Assembly: GCA_902800435.1 (NCBI GenBank)
Contig: CADCEQ010000006.1
Span: 1-64,000 of the forward strand
DNA: 64,000 bases
Direction: 5' to 3'
DNA from: an uncultured Prevotellaceae bacterium
GTDB taxonomy: Bacteria; Bacteroidota; Bacteroidia; Bacteroidales; Bacteroidaceae
Below the pieces are notes generated by a model, which saw only the letters and a program-made list of their open reading frames with translations, did no database searches and was not told where the DNA came from. Below are positions 7,454-16,716 of the stretch, one piece after another (the first letter of the stretch is position 1; every line of letters begins with the position of its first letter). A program made the translations under genes and the position numbers.

Positions 7454-8842
7454 ATGGAGAGTAAGAATATATCGAGAAGAAGTTTTCTGAAGCTGTTCGG
7501 CGCGGGGGCCGTGGGCACTGCTGCCGTCGTGGCTGGCTGCAAGGATAAGGTGAGCCAGGAAGTGACCGACGAGTACAAGAACCAGGTGGAGCCGCCGGTG
7601 GGGAAGATGACCTACCGCGAGAACCCGAGGACGAAGGAGAAGGTGTCGCTGCTGGGCTACGGCATGATGCGCCTGCCGACGAAGGTAGACAACGACCAGG
7701 AGTTCGACCAGGAGATGATCAACCGTCAGGTGGACTATGCCATCGAGCACGGCGTGAACTACTTCGACACAAGCCCCGTCTACTGCATGGGGCAGTCGGA
7801 GCGCTGCACGGGCATCGCCCTGAGCCGCCACAAGCGGTCGGAATACTTCGTGGCCACGAAGCTGTCGAACTTCAACCGCGACTACTGGGCCAAGGAGAAG
7901 GCCATCGAGATGTACCGCAACTCGATGAAGGAGCTGCAGGTGGACTATCTGGACTACTACCTGCTGCACGCCGTCGGCGGAGGCATGGACGAGTTTAACG
8001 GCCGCTACGTTGACAACGGCATCATGGAATTCCTGCAGGCAGAGCGCAAGGCAGGCCGCATACGCAACCTCGGTTTTTCGTTCCACGGTCAGAAGTCGGT
8101 GTTCGACGAGATGATGGCCCGCCAGGACGAGTACCACTGGGATTTCGTGCAGATTGAGCTGAACTACCTGGACTGGAACTTCGCCGACGAGATTAACAGT
8201 GGCAACGTTGACGCCAGCTATCTCTACGCTGAACTTGAGAAGCGCGGCATTCCGGCCGTCATCATGGAGCCGCTGCTTGGCGGGCGACTGGTAAAGTTGC
8301 CGCAGTATCTGATGACCGAACTGAAGCAGAAGAACCCCGAGCGGTCGGTAGCTTCGTGGGCCTTCCGCTATGCCGGTACGCCGGAGGGCGTGCTCACCGT
8401 GCTCAGCGGTATGACCTATATGGAGCACCTGAAGGATAACCTGCTGAGCTACTGCCCGTTGGAACCACTGACTGAACAAGAGCAGGAATACCTGCACGGC
8501 GATGTGGCTCACAGGATTGTGGGCCTGAAGAACATCCCATGCAACGACTGTAAGTACTGCATGCCCTGTCCTTATGGCATTGATATCCCGGCCATCTTCG
8601 TACATTATAATAAATGCAAGAACGAGGGCTCACTGCCCATGGGCGTGGGTGACAAGGAGTATCGCAAGCACCGCCGCCAGTACCTCATCTCGCTCGACCG
8701 CGTGGTGCCCCGCGACCGCCAGCCCGACCACTGCATTCAGTGCGGCCAATGTGAGCCCCACTGTCCGCAGGGCATCAAGATTCCCCGCGAGCTGATGATG
8801 ATTGACAAGATGATTGAAGAACTGAAAAAGGTAAAAGGGTAA
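7454..8842 (+). CDS. Tat-exported aldo/keto reductase with C-terminal 4Fe-4S domain, 462 aa
   Basis: The N-terminus carries a twin-arginine signal (SRRSFLKLFGAG, RR at 8-9) and an alanine-rich stretch ending AGC at 27-29, which could be a lipobox. The aldo/keto reductase barrel follows, with YFDTSPVY (active-site Asp and Tyr), VATKLS (Lys) and the LLHA strand end. The last 110 residues hold the ferredoxin-like motifs CNDCKYCMPCPYGID (about 363) and CIQCGQCEPHCPQGI (about 426). Reductases of this family with a ferredoxin tail are usually annotated as 4Fe-4S aldo/keto reductases; the substrate is unknown. Being downstream of the polyferredoxin fusion suggests a periplasmic electron-transfer pair. 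Its last codons (KKVKG) are read from the start of the GGTAAAAA repeat that follows. Confidence 0.88.
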   Translation: MESKNISRRSFLKLFGAGAVGTAAVVAGCKDKVSQEVTDEYKNQVEPPVGKMTYRENPRTKEKVSLLGYGMMRLPTKVDNDQEFDQEMINRQVDYAIEHGVNYFDTSPVYCMGQSERCTGIALSRHKRSEYFVATKLSNFNRDYWAKEKAIEMYRNSMKELQVDYLDYYLLHAVGGGMDEFNGRYVDNGIMEFLQAERKAGRIRNLGFSFHGQKSVFDEMMARQDEYHWDFVQIELNYLDWNFADEINSGNVDASYLYAELEKRGIPAVIMEPLLGGRLVKLPQYLMTELKQKNPERSVASWAFRYAGTPEGVLTVLSGMTYMEHLKDNLLSYCPLEPLTEQEQEYLHGDVAHRIVGLKNIPCNDCKYCMPCPYGIDIPAIFVHYNKCKNEGSLPMGVGDKEYRKHRRQYLISLDRVVPRDRQPDHCIQCGQCEPHCPQGIKIPRELMMIDKMIEELKKVKG

Positions 8843-8910
8843 AAAGGTAAAAAGGTGAAAAAATGAAGATGCGGTCTTTACTTTTTTACCTTTTTACTTT
8901 TTTACCTTTA
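8826..8910. repeat. Low-complexity inverted repeat GGTAAAAA / TTTTTACC
   Basis: Tandem AAAGGTAAAA units (8826-8862) face tandem TTTTTTACC units (8880-8908) across a short GC-richer loop, so the transcript could fold into a long A/U-rich hairpin with GG/CC steps. It follows the reductase stop at 8842 and overlaps its last codons. It may act as a weak terminator and lies directly upstream of the next promoter. Confidence 0.6.
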
Positions 8911-8920
8911 ATTTATTTTG

Positions 8921-8928
8921 TACCTTTG
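8921..8928 (+). promoter_or_regulatory. Promoter -7 box for the LolA-like gene
   Basis: TACCTTTG at 8921-8928, followed by CACCC, matches the Bacteroidota -7 element. A clear TTTG at -33 is missing because that position lies inside the TTTTTACC repeat. The start codon at 8938 is only about 10 bases downstream, so the transcript may be nearly leaderless. Confidence 0.55.
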
Positions 8929-8937
8929 CACCCGCTT

Positions 8938-9561
8938 ATGGGAAGAAAGATTGTTTTGCTGATATTATTGGCCCTGCAGACCGCACTTGTCGGTGCCCAG
9001 CAGACGGCCAATGAGAAACAGGCACGCCGCATTTTTAACCAGGCTTACGACCAGGTGTTCGGCGAACAGGGGGCTACGCTACACTACGACGTGAACATCG
9101 TGGGCGTCTATAAGACAAGCGGCACCATCTGGTTTAAAGGCAAGAAGCAGAAGTTCGTCGACGAGAAGGTGAATACCTGGAACGACGGCGTAACGGCCTA
9201 CATGGCTTTCCGTAAGAAGAAGGAGGTGCAGATTCACAACGCCAACTCAGACAAGAAAGACAAGTATAGCGGCAAGTTCAAGTTCCATCCTGAGGACTTC
9301 GACTACAGCATCAGCGAGGACGACGGAATGTTCCTGCTGACGCTGAAGCAGAAGAAGCATGCCAAGGGATCAATCAAGATTGTCAAGGCCTGGGTGACGA
9401 AGAAAGGATATGAGCCTGTCAGAATGCGCATCAAGGTGGCTTTTATCTGGACGACGGTCAAAATCAGCAACTTCAAGTCGGGTGGAATCAACGACAACAT
9501 CTTCGTCTTCCCCCGCAGCCAATACAGTGACTGGGAATTTATAGACAAACGTAAAGAATAA
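8938..9561 (+). CDS. LolA-like outer-membrane lipoprotein carrier protein, 207 aa
   Basis: ATG 8938 (MGRKIVLLILLALQTALVGAQQ) gives a clean signal peptide. The longer frame from 8863 would run through the repeat and the promoter. The mature part looks like a LolA/LolB-type half-barrel: a helical start (ARRIFNQAYDQVF), then strands with GTIWFKGKKQKF, AYMAFRKKKEVQIHN, FDYSISEDDGMFLLTLKQ and KGYEPVRMRIK. Length about 200 is normal for the family. LolA proteins carry lipoproteins across the periplasm; Bacteroidota have several divergent paralogues, some of unknown cargo. It ends 7 bases before the PurF-like gene, so both are probably on one transcript, though a functional link is not obvious. Confidence 0.7.
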   Translation: MGRKIVLLILLALQTALVGAQQTANEKQARRIFNQAYDQVFGEQGATLHYDVNIVGVYKTSGTIWFKGKKQKFVDEKVNTWNDGVTAYMAFRKKKEVQIHNANSDKKDKYSGKFKFHPEDFDYSISEDDGMFLLTLKQKKHAKGSIKIVKAWVTKKGYEPVRMRIKVAFIWTTVKISNFKSGGINDNIFVFPRSQYSDWEFIDKRKE

Positions 9562-9568
9562 TACAGAT

Positions 9569-11041
9569 ATGGGAGGTTTCTTCGGCTGTATCGCCAACAA
9601 AGAGTGTGTGAACGACCTGTTCTACGGCACAGACTACAATTCTCATTTGGGCACGAAGCGTGCCGGTCTCGTAACATTCGACCCGGAACGGGGATTCAAC
9701 CGCAGCATCCACTCGCTTGAGCGCGACTACTTCCGCTCCCGTTTCGAGGATGAGCTCGACTCCTTCCGCGGTCATCAGGGACTGGGCGTCATCAGCGACA
9801 CCGACCCGCAGCCCATCATCGTCAACTCTCACCTCGGCCGCTATGCCGTGGTCACCGTGGCCAAGATCAACAATCAGCGCGAGATTGCCGAGGAACTGTT
9901 AGAGCAACGCATGCACTTCAGCGAGATGTCGGCCAACAACATCAACCAGACCGAGCTGGTGGCCCTGCTCATCAATATGGGTAACACCTTCGTTGAGGGC
10001 ATCAACAACGTCTACCGCAAGATTGACGGTTCGTGCTCCATGCTCATACTGACTGAGGACGGCATCATTGCAGCCCGCGACTTCTTGGGCCGCACGCCTA
10101 TCGTCATCGGCCACAAGGAACTTCACCGTCTGACGCCTATCGGCACCGAAGAGGTCATCAAGGCCCACGCCGTCAGCAGCGAGACGTGCAGCTTCCCGAA
10201 TCTCGACTACAAGGTGGTGCGCGACCTCGGCCCCGGCGAGATTGTCCGCCTTAGGCACGACAGCATCGAAGTGCTGCAGCCTGCCTTTGAGCACGAGCAG
10301 ATCTGTTCGTTCCTCTGGGTTTATTACGGTTTCCCCGCCAGCAGCTACGAGGGTATCAACGTCGAGAAAGTGCGCGAGGACAACGGCCGCAAGCTTGGCG
10401 AGAAGGACGATACGGAGGTCGACTGCGTCTGTGGCGTTCCCGACTCCGGCGTCGGCATGGCCTTGGGCTATGCTGAGGGCAAGGGTGTTCCCTACGAGCG
10501 TGCCGTGCTGAAGTACACGCCGACATGGCCCCGATCCTTTACGCCCGGCAACCAGAGCCGCCGCGACCTTGTGGCCAAGATGAAGCTCATTCCCAACGGT
10601 GCGCTGCTGAAGGACCGCCGCGTTGTCTTCTGCGACGACTCTATTGTTCGCGGCACCCAGTTGCGCGACAATGTCCGTACCTTCTTCGAGTACGGTGCCA
10701 AGGAGGTCCACTGCCGCATCAGCTGTCCGCCGCTCGTTTTCGGCTGTCCGTTCATCGGCTTTACTGCATCGAAGAGCGACCTCGAGCTGATTACCCGTCG
10801 CATCATCCGCGACTTCGAGGGCGACGACAAGGCCAACCTTGAGAAGTACTCGCAGACCGACTCGCCTGAGTACCAGCGCATGGTTCAGGAGATTGCCCGC
10901 CGACTGGGACTTACCACGCTGAAGTTTGCCAAGCTTGAGGACCTGATTGACAGTATTGGAATGCCCAAGTGTAAGGTCTGCACCCATTGCTTCGATGGCT
11001 CCAGCTATTGCCACAGCCCCGAGACCGAGAAGTACTTCTGA
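9569..11041 (+). CDS. PurF-like amidophosphoribosyltransferase homologue lacking the N-terminal catalytic Cys, 490 aa
   Basis: Two domains are visible. The N-terminal Ntn glutamine-amidotransferase-like part spans about 1-230 (LFYGTDYNSHLGTKRAG, GVISDTDPQPI, MLILTEDGIIAARDFLGRTP). The C-terminal phosphoribosyltransferase part has a PRPP-binding motif, VVFCDDSIVRGTQL (about 350-363). Canonical PurF starts Met-Cys-Gly and uses that Cys as nucleophile; here the start is MGGFFGC, with Gly in that position and a Cys five residues later. Glutamine hydrolysis should therefore be lost or altered. C-terminal cysteines (KCKVCTHC and YC) may bind a metal or Fe-S cluster, as in some PurF enzymes. Similar Cys-less proteins are, to my recollection, common in Bacteroidales alongside a normal PurF. 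It might use ammonia, or have another role. Confidence 0.8.
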   Translation: MGGFFGCIANKECVNDLFYGTDYNSHLGTKRAGLVTFDPERGFNRSIHSLERDYFRSRFEDELDSFRGHQGLGVISDTDPQPIIVNSHLGRYAVVTVAKINNQREIAEELLEQRMHFSEMSANNINQTELVALLINMGNTFVEGINNVYRKIDGSCSMLILTEDGIIAARDFLGRTPIVIGHKELHRLTPIGTEEVIKAHAVSSETCSFPNLDYKVVRDLGPGEIVRLRHDSIEVLQPAFEHEQICSFLWVYYGFPASSYEGINVEKVREDNGRKLGEKDDTEVDCVCGVPDSGVGMALGYAEGKGVPYERAVLKYTPTWPRSFTPGNQSRRDLVAKMKLIPNGALLKDRRVVFCDDSIVRGTQLRDNVRTFFEYGAKEVHCRISCPPLVFGCPFIGFTASKSDLELITRRIIRDFEGDDKANLEKYSQTDSPEYQRMVQEIARRLGLTTLKFAKLEDLIDSIGMPKCKVCTHCFDGSSYCHSPETEKYF

Positions 11042-11062
11042 TATACAAAGAATAAACCTGAC

Positions 11063-12964
11063 TTATTGGGCCAGCGTCAGGTAGCCGCTGTCCATATAGA
11101 CGAACTCCTCGAGCATGAGATACTCCAATGCGGCATCGATTTGCTCGTAGGGTAGGGGAATACTGCGCAGTTGGGTGACGTGGTGGGGCTGGTGGTCGGC
11201 CAGCAGGTCGAGAATGCGCTGCTGGGCCTCTTCGCGCTTCTGCTCGCTGGTCAGCGTGTGGCTGTAGCTGAGGCAGACGTCGCACTGGCCGCAGTCGTGG
11301 TCGTTCTGCTCGCCGAAGTAGCGCAGCAGCTGGCGGCTGCGACACTGGTCGTCAGTCTCAACGTAGTCAATCATGGCGTGAATGCGGTCGGTGTAGCGTT
11401 GCTTCAGGTCGTCGTAGACGGCGGGCGGAATCATGAGGTGTTCCGAGTCTTCGCGGCGCTGCATGTAGCGTACGTAGGGCGTGTGCTTCTGCGGAATGAA
11501 GCGAATGATGCTGCGCTGGGCCAGTCCCTTGAGCGTCATGTAGACAAGCGGCTTCGTCAGACCGGTCTCGTGGGCGATGAAGGCCTCGTCGATGAAGCCG
11601 TAGTCGACGAACAGCCCGCCGTAGTTGCGCAGCAGGGCGGTGATGACGCGTTCCTCGTCGGCCGACACCTGGCTGAGTCGGTAGAGCTGGTCGCGCGTGA
11701 GGCAGAACATGACGCGTGCCTGGTTCTCCTGTTCCTCGATGTACTCAACGTAGCCCGCACGGTTGAGAATCTTCAGCGCCGAGTGCACCTGAATGGGGAA
11801 GTGGTGGAACTTGTGGCAGAAGTCGTCGACGTTGAACTCGAACGTGGCGTTGTAGCCCGAGCCGGTGCCTACCTGATAGTAGTATGCCAGATGGTCGTAG
11901 ACCTGTCTGATGTAGTCTTTCTCGGGGAATGTGTCGCTGATGCGCTTCAGCAGCTTGCGCTTGTCGCCCTCGTTGTAGAGCAGCACGGCGTACGACTTGT
12001 CGCCGTCGCGACCGGCACGCCCAGCCTCCTGGAAATAGGCTTCGATAGAGTCGGGACAGTCGATGTGGACCACTACGCGGACGTCGGGCTTGTCGATGCC
12101 CATGCCGAAGGCGTTGGTCGCCACCATCACGCGTATCTTGTCCTGCTGCCACGCCTTCTGGCGCTCGTCCTTGTCGGTGGTGTCGAGGCCGGCATGGTAG
12201 AAGGTGGCACTGATGTCGGCGGCGTTGAGCAGGTCTGATATCTCCTTTGTGCGGCGGCGGCTGCGCACGTAGACGATGGCCGATCCCTCCACATTATTCA
12301 GTATATGCTGCAGCTCGTCGCGCTTGTCGGAGGCCGTGCGGACGACGTAGGCCAGGTTGCTGCGCTCGAACGACATGCGGAAGACGCACTTCTCGGCAAA
12401 GGCCAGCCGCTCCTGGATGTCGTCGATGACGGTGGGCGTGGCCGTCGCCGTCAGCGCCAGTACGGGCACGTCGGGCAGGTCGTGGCGAATGTCGGCTATC
12501 GTGAGGTACGAGGGGCGGAAGTCGTAGCCCCATTGTGAGATGCAGTGCGCCTCGTCGACGGTGATGAAGCACACCTTCATGTGGCGCAGTTTTGTGCGGA
12601 AGATGTCTGAGGAGAGGCGTTCGGGCGATACATAGAGAATCTTCACGGCTCCGAACACCGCGTTCTCGAGCGTGGTCAGAATGTCGTCGTGGCTCATGCC
12701 GCTGTAGATGGCGGCGGCGCGGATGCCCCGTCGGCGAAGGTTCTGCACCTGGTCTTTCATCAGGGCTATCAGCGGGGTGATGACGATACAGACGCCTTCC
12801 TGGGCCAGTGCCGGCACCTGGAAGGTAATCGACTTGCCGCCACCTGTTGGCATCAGTCCCAGCGTGTCGTGTCCCTTACCGATGCTCTCGATAATCTCCC
12901 GCTGAATGCCGCGGAAGTCATCGTAGCCCCAGTACTGCTTGAGAATCTCCCTATAGCTCTTCAC
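11063..12964 (-). CDS. recQ: ATP-dependent DNA helicase RecQ, 633 aa
   Basis: RecQ unwinds DNA 3' to 5' in recombination and repair. Visible motifs are Walker A TGGGKS (40-45), DEAH (137-140) with CISQWGYDFRPSY, ALTATATP (motif III), the arginine-finger motif QEAGRAGRDG, and the zinc-binding region CRSRQLLRYFGE...DCGQCDVC. A winged-helix part and a C-terminal extension follow. I start it at GTG 12964 (VKSYREILKQYWGYDDFRG). The frame stays open to 13093, but upstream residues are the antisense-like reading of recJ. It overlaps the end of recJ by 14 bases, so translation is probably coupled. It is convergent with the PurF-like gene, 21 bases away. Confidence 0.95.
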   Translation of the reverse strand: MKSYREILKQYWGYDDFRGIQREIIESIGKGHDTLGLMPTGGGKSITFQVPALAQEGVCIVITPLIALMKDQVQNLRRRGIRAAAIYSGMSHDDILTTLENAVFGAVKILYVSPERLSSDIFRTKLRHMKVCFITVDEAHCISQWGYDFRPSYLTIADIRHDLPDVPVLALTATATPTVIDDIQERLAFAEKCVFRMSFERSNLAYVVRTASDKRDELQHILNNVEGSAIVYVRSRRRTKEISDLLNAADISATFYHAGLDTTDKDERQKAWQQDKIRVMVATNAFGMGIDKPDVRVVVHIDCPDSIEAYFQEAGRAGRDGDKSYAVLLYNEGDKRKLLKRISDTFPEKDYIRQVYDHLAYYYQVGTGSGYNATFEFNVDDFCHKFHHFPIQVHSALKILNRAGYVEYIEEQENQARVMFCLTRDQLYRLSQVSADEERVITALLRNYGGLFVDYGFIDEAFIAHETGLTKPLVYMTLKGLAQRSIIRFIPQKHTPYVRYMQRREDSEHLMIPPAVYDDLKQRYTDRIHAMIDYVETDDQCRSRQLLRYFGEQNDHDCGQCDVCLSYSHTLTSEQKREEAQQRILDLLADHQPHHVTQLRSIPLPYEQIDAALEYLMLEEFVYMDSGYLTLAQ

Positions 12965-14675
12965 TCGGTTTGATGTCCTCAATCTGCAGTTGCACCTCGC
13001 TGCGCTTGTAGATGTTCTCCTCGATGGTGTAGACAATGTCGAACGAGCGCTTCGACTTGATGTAGCGGGCAGCCTGGCTCTGACCGAAGGCAATGCCGTT
13101 CATCACGTTGCTCGAGTTCGAGTCAACCAACTCCAGCTTGATGTGCTCCTGCTGCCGGCCTACCACCTTCGACGTGCCGTAGTCGTAGACATTGCGCGTG
13201 CAGAAGAGCGGCTTCGGGTTGTCAGGGCCGTGGGGCGCAAACTTCTTCAGGTCGTTGTGCAGTTTCTTGGTGATATCCTTGAAGTCCACCTCCTCCTCAA
13301 TGTCGAGCGTCGCCTCCGTCTGTTCGGGCAGGATATGCTCGTTGACGTACTGCTGGAAGCGGCGGCGGAATTCAGGAATATTCTCGATGGGCAGCGACAG
13401 ACCGACGGCATAGGTATGGCCGCCGAAGTTCTCCAGAATGTCGCGACACGACTTCACGGCGTCGTAGATGTCGTAGCCGGCCACCGAGCGGGCCGAGCCA
13501 GTGGCCAGGTCGCCGCTGCGCGTCAGCACCACCGTCGGGCGGAAGTAGAGCTCCGTCATGCGCGAGGCCACGATGCCCACCACGCCCTTCTTCCAGTTCT
13601 CGTCGTAGAGCACAATTGAGTTGTGGTGCTTCTGGCTCTCCAGCTTCTCGATAATCTGGTTCGCCTCCTCGGTCATCTGCTTGTCCACGTCCTTGCGCTG
13701 CTCGTTGTACTCGTTGATATGAGTGGCCTCGGCCAGCGCCTTGTTGAAGTCCTTCTCCACGAGCAGGTCCACGGCCTCCGTGCCGTTCTGCATGCGTCCC
13801 GAGGCATTGATGCGCGGGCCGATCTTAAACACGATGTCGCTCATCGTCATCTCGCGCCCCGTCAGTCCGCAAATCTCGATGATAGCCTTCAGACCAACCG
13901 ACGGGTTCTGATTCAGCTGCTTCAGCCCGTGGAAGGCAAGTATGCGGTTCTCACCCGTTATCGGCACAATGTCGGCCGCTATCGATACGGCGCAGAACTC
14001 CAGCAGTGGTATCAGTCGCGAGAACGGAATACCGTTGTTCTTCGCAAACGCCTGCATGAACTTAAAGCCCACGCCGCAGCCGCAGAGGTGCTTGAAGGGG
14101 TAGGTAGAATCCTCACGCTTCGGGTTCAGGATAGCCACCGCAGGCGGCAGCTCCTCATCCGGCACGTGATGGTCGCAGATGATGAAGTCGATGCCCAGCT
14201 CCTGGGCATACTTGATTTCGTCGATTGCCTTGATGCCGCAATCGAGCACTATAATCAGTTTCACGTTGTGTTCCGCCGCAATGTCCAGTCCTTTCTTGCT
14301 GATACCGTACCCCTCTTCGTAGCGGTCGGGGATATAGTATTCCATGTTGGAATAGAACTGCTGCAGGAACTTATACACCAAAGCTACTGCCGTACATCCG
14401 TCAACGTCGTAGTCGCCGTATACCATGATACGCTCTTTTCGGCCCATTGCGTCGTTCAGCCTGTCGACCGCCACGTCCATGTCGTTCATCAGGAAGGGGT
14501 CTATCAGTTCGTTGAGCATTGGACGGAAGAAGCGTTTGGCCGCCGATTCCGTCTTGATGCCGCGCTGAATGAGCAGGTCGGCCAGGATTGGGCTCATCCC
14601 AATCTTCTCTGCCAGCTCTTTAGCCGCCGCGGTTCTGTCGGATGTTGGTGGTTCGTAATTCCATTTGAAATGCAT
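12951..14675 (-). CDS. recJ: Single-stranded-DNA-specific exonuclease RecJ, 574 aa
   Basis: RecJ degrades single-stranded DNA 5' to 3' in RecF-pathway and mismatch repair. DHH phosphoesterase motifs are present: YGDYDVDG (86-93), DCGIK (145-149), DHHVPDEELP with DHH at 168-170, and GPRINASGRM. The DHHA1 part shows VVGIVASRMTE and GSARSVAGYDIYDA, and a C-terminal OB-like region follows. Length 574 is usual. It starts after a TATCTTTG promoter at 14742-14749 and overlaps recQ, so exonuclease and helicase are made from one transcript. That fits the known cooperation of RecQ and RecJ. Confidence 0.95.
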   Translation of the reverse strand: MHFKWNYEPPTSDRTAAAKELAEKIGMSPILADLLIQRGIKTESAAKRFFRPMLNELIDPFLMNDMDVAVDRLNDAMGRKERIMVYGDYDVDGCTAVALVYKFLQQFYSNMEYYIPDRYEEGYGISKKGLDIAAEHNVKLIIVLDCGIKAIDEIKYAQELGIDFIICDHHVPDEELPPAVAILNPKREDSTYPFKHLCGCGVGFKFMQAFAKNNGIPFSRLIPLLEFCAVSIAADIVPITGENRILAFHGLKQLNQNPSVGLKAIIEICGLTGREMTMSDIVFKIGPRINASGRMQNGTEAVDLLVEKDFNKALAEATHINEYNEQRKDVDKQMTEEANQIIEKLESQKHHNSIVLYDENWKKGVVGIVASRMTELYFRPTVVLTRSGDLATGSARSVAGYDIYDAVKSCRDILENFGGHTYAVGLSLPIENIPEFRRRFQQYVNEHILPEQTEATLDIEEEVDFKDITKKLHNDLKKFAPHGPDNPKPLFCTRNVYDYGTSKVVGRQQEHIKLELVDSNSSNVMNGIAFGQSQAARYIKSKRSFDIVYTIEENIYKRSEVQLQIEDIKPSEEL

Positions 14676-14741
14676 TTATATTATTATTTTTGTTCTATCT
14701 CGCTTAGGTGGCAACAGGGCACAATAACCCAAATTAGCGCC

Positions 14742-14776
14742 CAAAGATAGAAATAATATTTGGAATAACCAACAAA
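14742..14776 (-). promoter_or_regulatory. Promoter of recJ-recQ
   Basis: Read on the minus strand, TATCTTTG lies at 14749-14742. A TTTG lies at 14776-14773, giving a 23-base spacer, slightly longer than consensus. The leader to the recJ ATG would be about 60 bases. The rest of the 14676-14976 gap holds only this promoter and the terminator at 14836-14871. Confidence 0.6.
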
Positions 14777-14835
14777 AAAGCCAAAATTTTAACAGAAAAA
14801 AAGAATTGGCGCCTCACTATCTGAGGTCTTAATCA

Positions 14836-14871
14836 TAAAAACAGGAGGAAGCTTCGCAGCGGCCTCCTGTT
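14836..14871 (-). terminator. Terminator of the sigma/anti-sigma/secreted-protein transcript
   Basis: On the minus strand AACAGGAGG (14871-14863) pairs with CCTCCTGTT (14848-14840) around a 14-base loop and is followed by TTTATGATT. It lies about 105 bases after the stop of the 574-residue secreted protein and prevents read-through into recJ. Confidence 0.75.
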
Positions 14872-14976
14872 GTCCCCAGGGTTCTTTTATGATAAAACGT
14901 TTAAATTGTAATTGCTAATAAATGATACGCTCTGACTTCTTTGCTTGCTGTTTGGCTTTCCGCTCAACCTTGCACA

Positions 14977-16701
14977 TCAGTCAGTCACTCTCTCGACGAT
15001 GAAGTCGCAGGCAGAGAACCAGCCGCCAGGATATTCGGGATTGGGGCGGGTAGTGACGCCGTAGGTCAGCTCACCATTGTCGTAGACAGTGACATCGTTG
15101 AGCCAGATGCGGTTCCAGCCGTAGCCTTGACCGCCGTTGGCCGTGGCCTTGTTGATGTCCAGCACGTAAACACCTTCTTTGTTGCCGGCACGCTGTTCGA
15201 AGCGGCTGAGAGCCGAGAACCAGACGTTGCCGCCCGTCCTGCCCATGGCGGGAATCTCCTTGGTCGTGAAGTCACCGCGCTCGGTGTTACCCGTCCTGAC
15301 GAAAACGAAGGCGAAGGAGCGGTCGGCCTCGGCGGCACGCACCACGGCAGAGATACGGTAGCGGCCCGGGCGCAGGTCGCGCAGCGTGGTCTCGGCCTCG
15401 AAGCCCTTGCCGGCCTCGCCCCTGACTTCGAGATAGCCCGTCTGCGAGTCGCCGCTGTAGTGCTCGCCAATGGCGGTGAACGCGGTCTTGGCATAGTCCA
15501 CCGGCTCGTGGCTGAGTTTCCAGAAGTTGCGGTTCAGGTAGTCCTGGTCTCGCTCATTGAGGCTGTCTATCTCAACCGTCGGGTCCCTCATGATGCTGAT
15601 ACCCCTGCGCACCTTGATCACCTGCTGCTTCAGGTTGTCGGCGACGGCTGCCTCTAATGCTTCAGTCATGCGGTCCAGCTCTCCGGCTTGTCGGCCTGAA
15701 AGCCTGAAGGGGTAGGCGACTACCTCTTTATATAGCGTGTTGCAGATGGCCTGCTGCTCCGTCGGGGTGGCGGTGTGGCTCAGGTCCAGCATGCGCTGCA
15801 CCTTTGCCTTCAGGGCGTCGTAGCTGGTGTGGAGGTTAGGCATTTCGGTCGAGCCTTTAAGCTTCGCCACCATCTCCTGGAACTTGTAGCCGAACTGCTC
15901 CATCACGGTGTCGGTCTCTAAGGCCTTGGCGCGTTCCGGCGAGTTTTTCTTGATGTCCCACACCATGTTGTGCGCCACGCCCAGTCCTGTGTTCGTCCTG
16001 TTCAGATATTCGTCTGGGTCGTAGGACTTTACCTGCGGCTTACTGTCAATCTTGGGGCAGTGGAACTCGTAGATGATGCCCTCTACCAGATAGCGTTTGT
16101 GCTTAGTGTCGCCATCGGTCAGCTCCGTGTCCATCCACGAGAGCAGGTAGGTGGAGCGGAAACCGTCGGCATCCTTGAAACTGATGATGCGGGCGTTCAT
16201 TTCAGGGCGGAGCTCTAAGGGAAACGTCTCTCCGTGCTCTCCCCAGGCAATCTTGACGCCCGGGAAGATGGCCTGTTCGTCGCCCGCCGTGTAGCTGTAG
16301 TAGTTGCTGGCAAAGGGCGCCTGCTTGTCGAAGGCATCGAGCATGGGGCGCAGCGGCAATGTCGGGTCGTCGGGTACTTGGTTGAAGGAGAAGCGGTGGC
16401 CGTCGAGGTAGAGTGGGCCGATGGATGCCGTGACGTTCGACTTGCTTTTCGAGAGCGTTACCACGTGGATTTTCTCCTTGGGCACCAGTCCGCCGCCGTC
16501 CAGGCAGCCCCATTCGCCACGAGCCACGGTAAGCGAGTCTTCGTTCATGCTCTTCATCTTGGCCTCAATGTTCTTCGGGAACTTGCCGTATATCGTCTCA
16601 ATGAAGGCCGTGTGCATGGCCTGGGCATGCGGGTTCTCCTGGGCGTATAACCACGTTGCGGGCATCAGCAGGAGGGCTGTTATCAATAATTGCTTTTTCA
16701 T
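14977..16701 (-). CDS. Exported protein of unknown function, 574 aa
   Basis: Residues 1-20 are a signal peptide (MKKQLLITALLLMPATWLYA, then QENPHAQ). The first half is mixed alpha/beta without a motif I recognise. The middle (about 290-390) is helical. The last 150 residues form a beta-rich region (GYLEVRGEAGKGFEAET, RDLRPGRYRISAVVRA, WNRIWLNDVTVYDNGELTYG) that resembles a carbohydrate-binding or jelly-roll domain. There is no T9SS tail and no protease or glycosidase signature. It follows the anti-sigma-like gene by 15 bases, so it is probably cotranscribed with the ECF sigma factor and could be a target or a sensor partner. Function unknown. Confidence 0.7.
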   Translation of the reverse strand: MKKQLLITALLLMPATWLYAQENPHAQAMHTAFIETIYGKFPKNIEAKMKSMNEDSLTVARGEWGCLDGGGLVPKEKIHVVTLSKSKSNVTASIGPLYLDGHRFSFNQVPDDPTLPLRPMLDAFDKQAPFASNYYSYTAGDEQAIFPGVKIAWGEHGETFPLELRPEMNARIISFKDADGFRSTYLLSWMDTELTDGDTKHKRYLVEGIIYEFHCPKIDSKPQVKSYDPDEYLNRTNTGLGVAHNMVWDIKKNSPERAKALETDTVMEQFGYKFQEMVAKLKGSTEMPNLHTSYDALKAKVQRMLDLSHTATPTEQQAICNTLYKEVVAYPFRLSGRQAGELDRMTEALEAAVADNLKQQVIKVRRGISIMRDPTVEIDSLNERDQDYLNRNFWKLSHEPVDYAKTAFTAIGEHYSGDSQTGYLEVRGEAGKGFEAETTLRDLRPGRYRISAVVRAAEADRSFAFVFVRTGNTERGDFTTKEIPAMGRTGGNVWFSALSRFEQRAGNKEGVYVLDINKATANGGQGYGWNRIWLNDVTVYDNGELTYGVTTRPNPEYPGGWFSACDFIVERVTD

Positions 16702-16716
16702 TTTGCTGTCGTTCGT

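Noticed and set aside
7427..8605. 392-codon minus-strand frame over the aldo/keto reductase
   Set aside because: Shadow frame with Val/His-rich product, opposite to a protein with clear active-site and 4Fe-4S motifs.
11171..12238. 355-codon plus-strand frame across recQ
   Set aside because: Long only because recQ codons are G+C rich; it is opposite to well-conserved helicase motifs.
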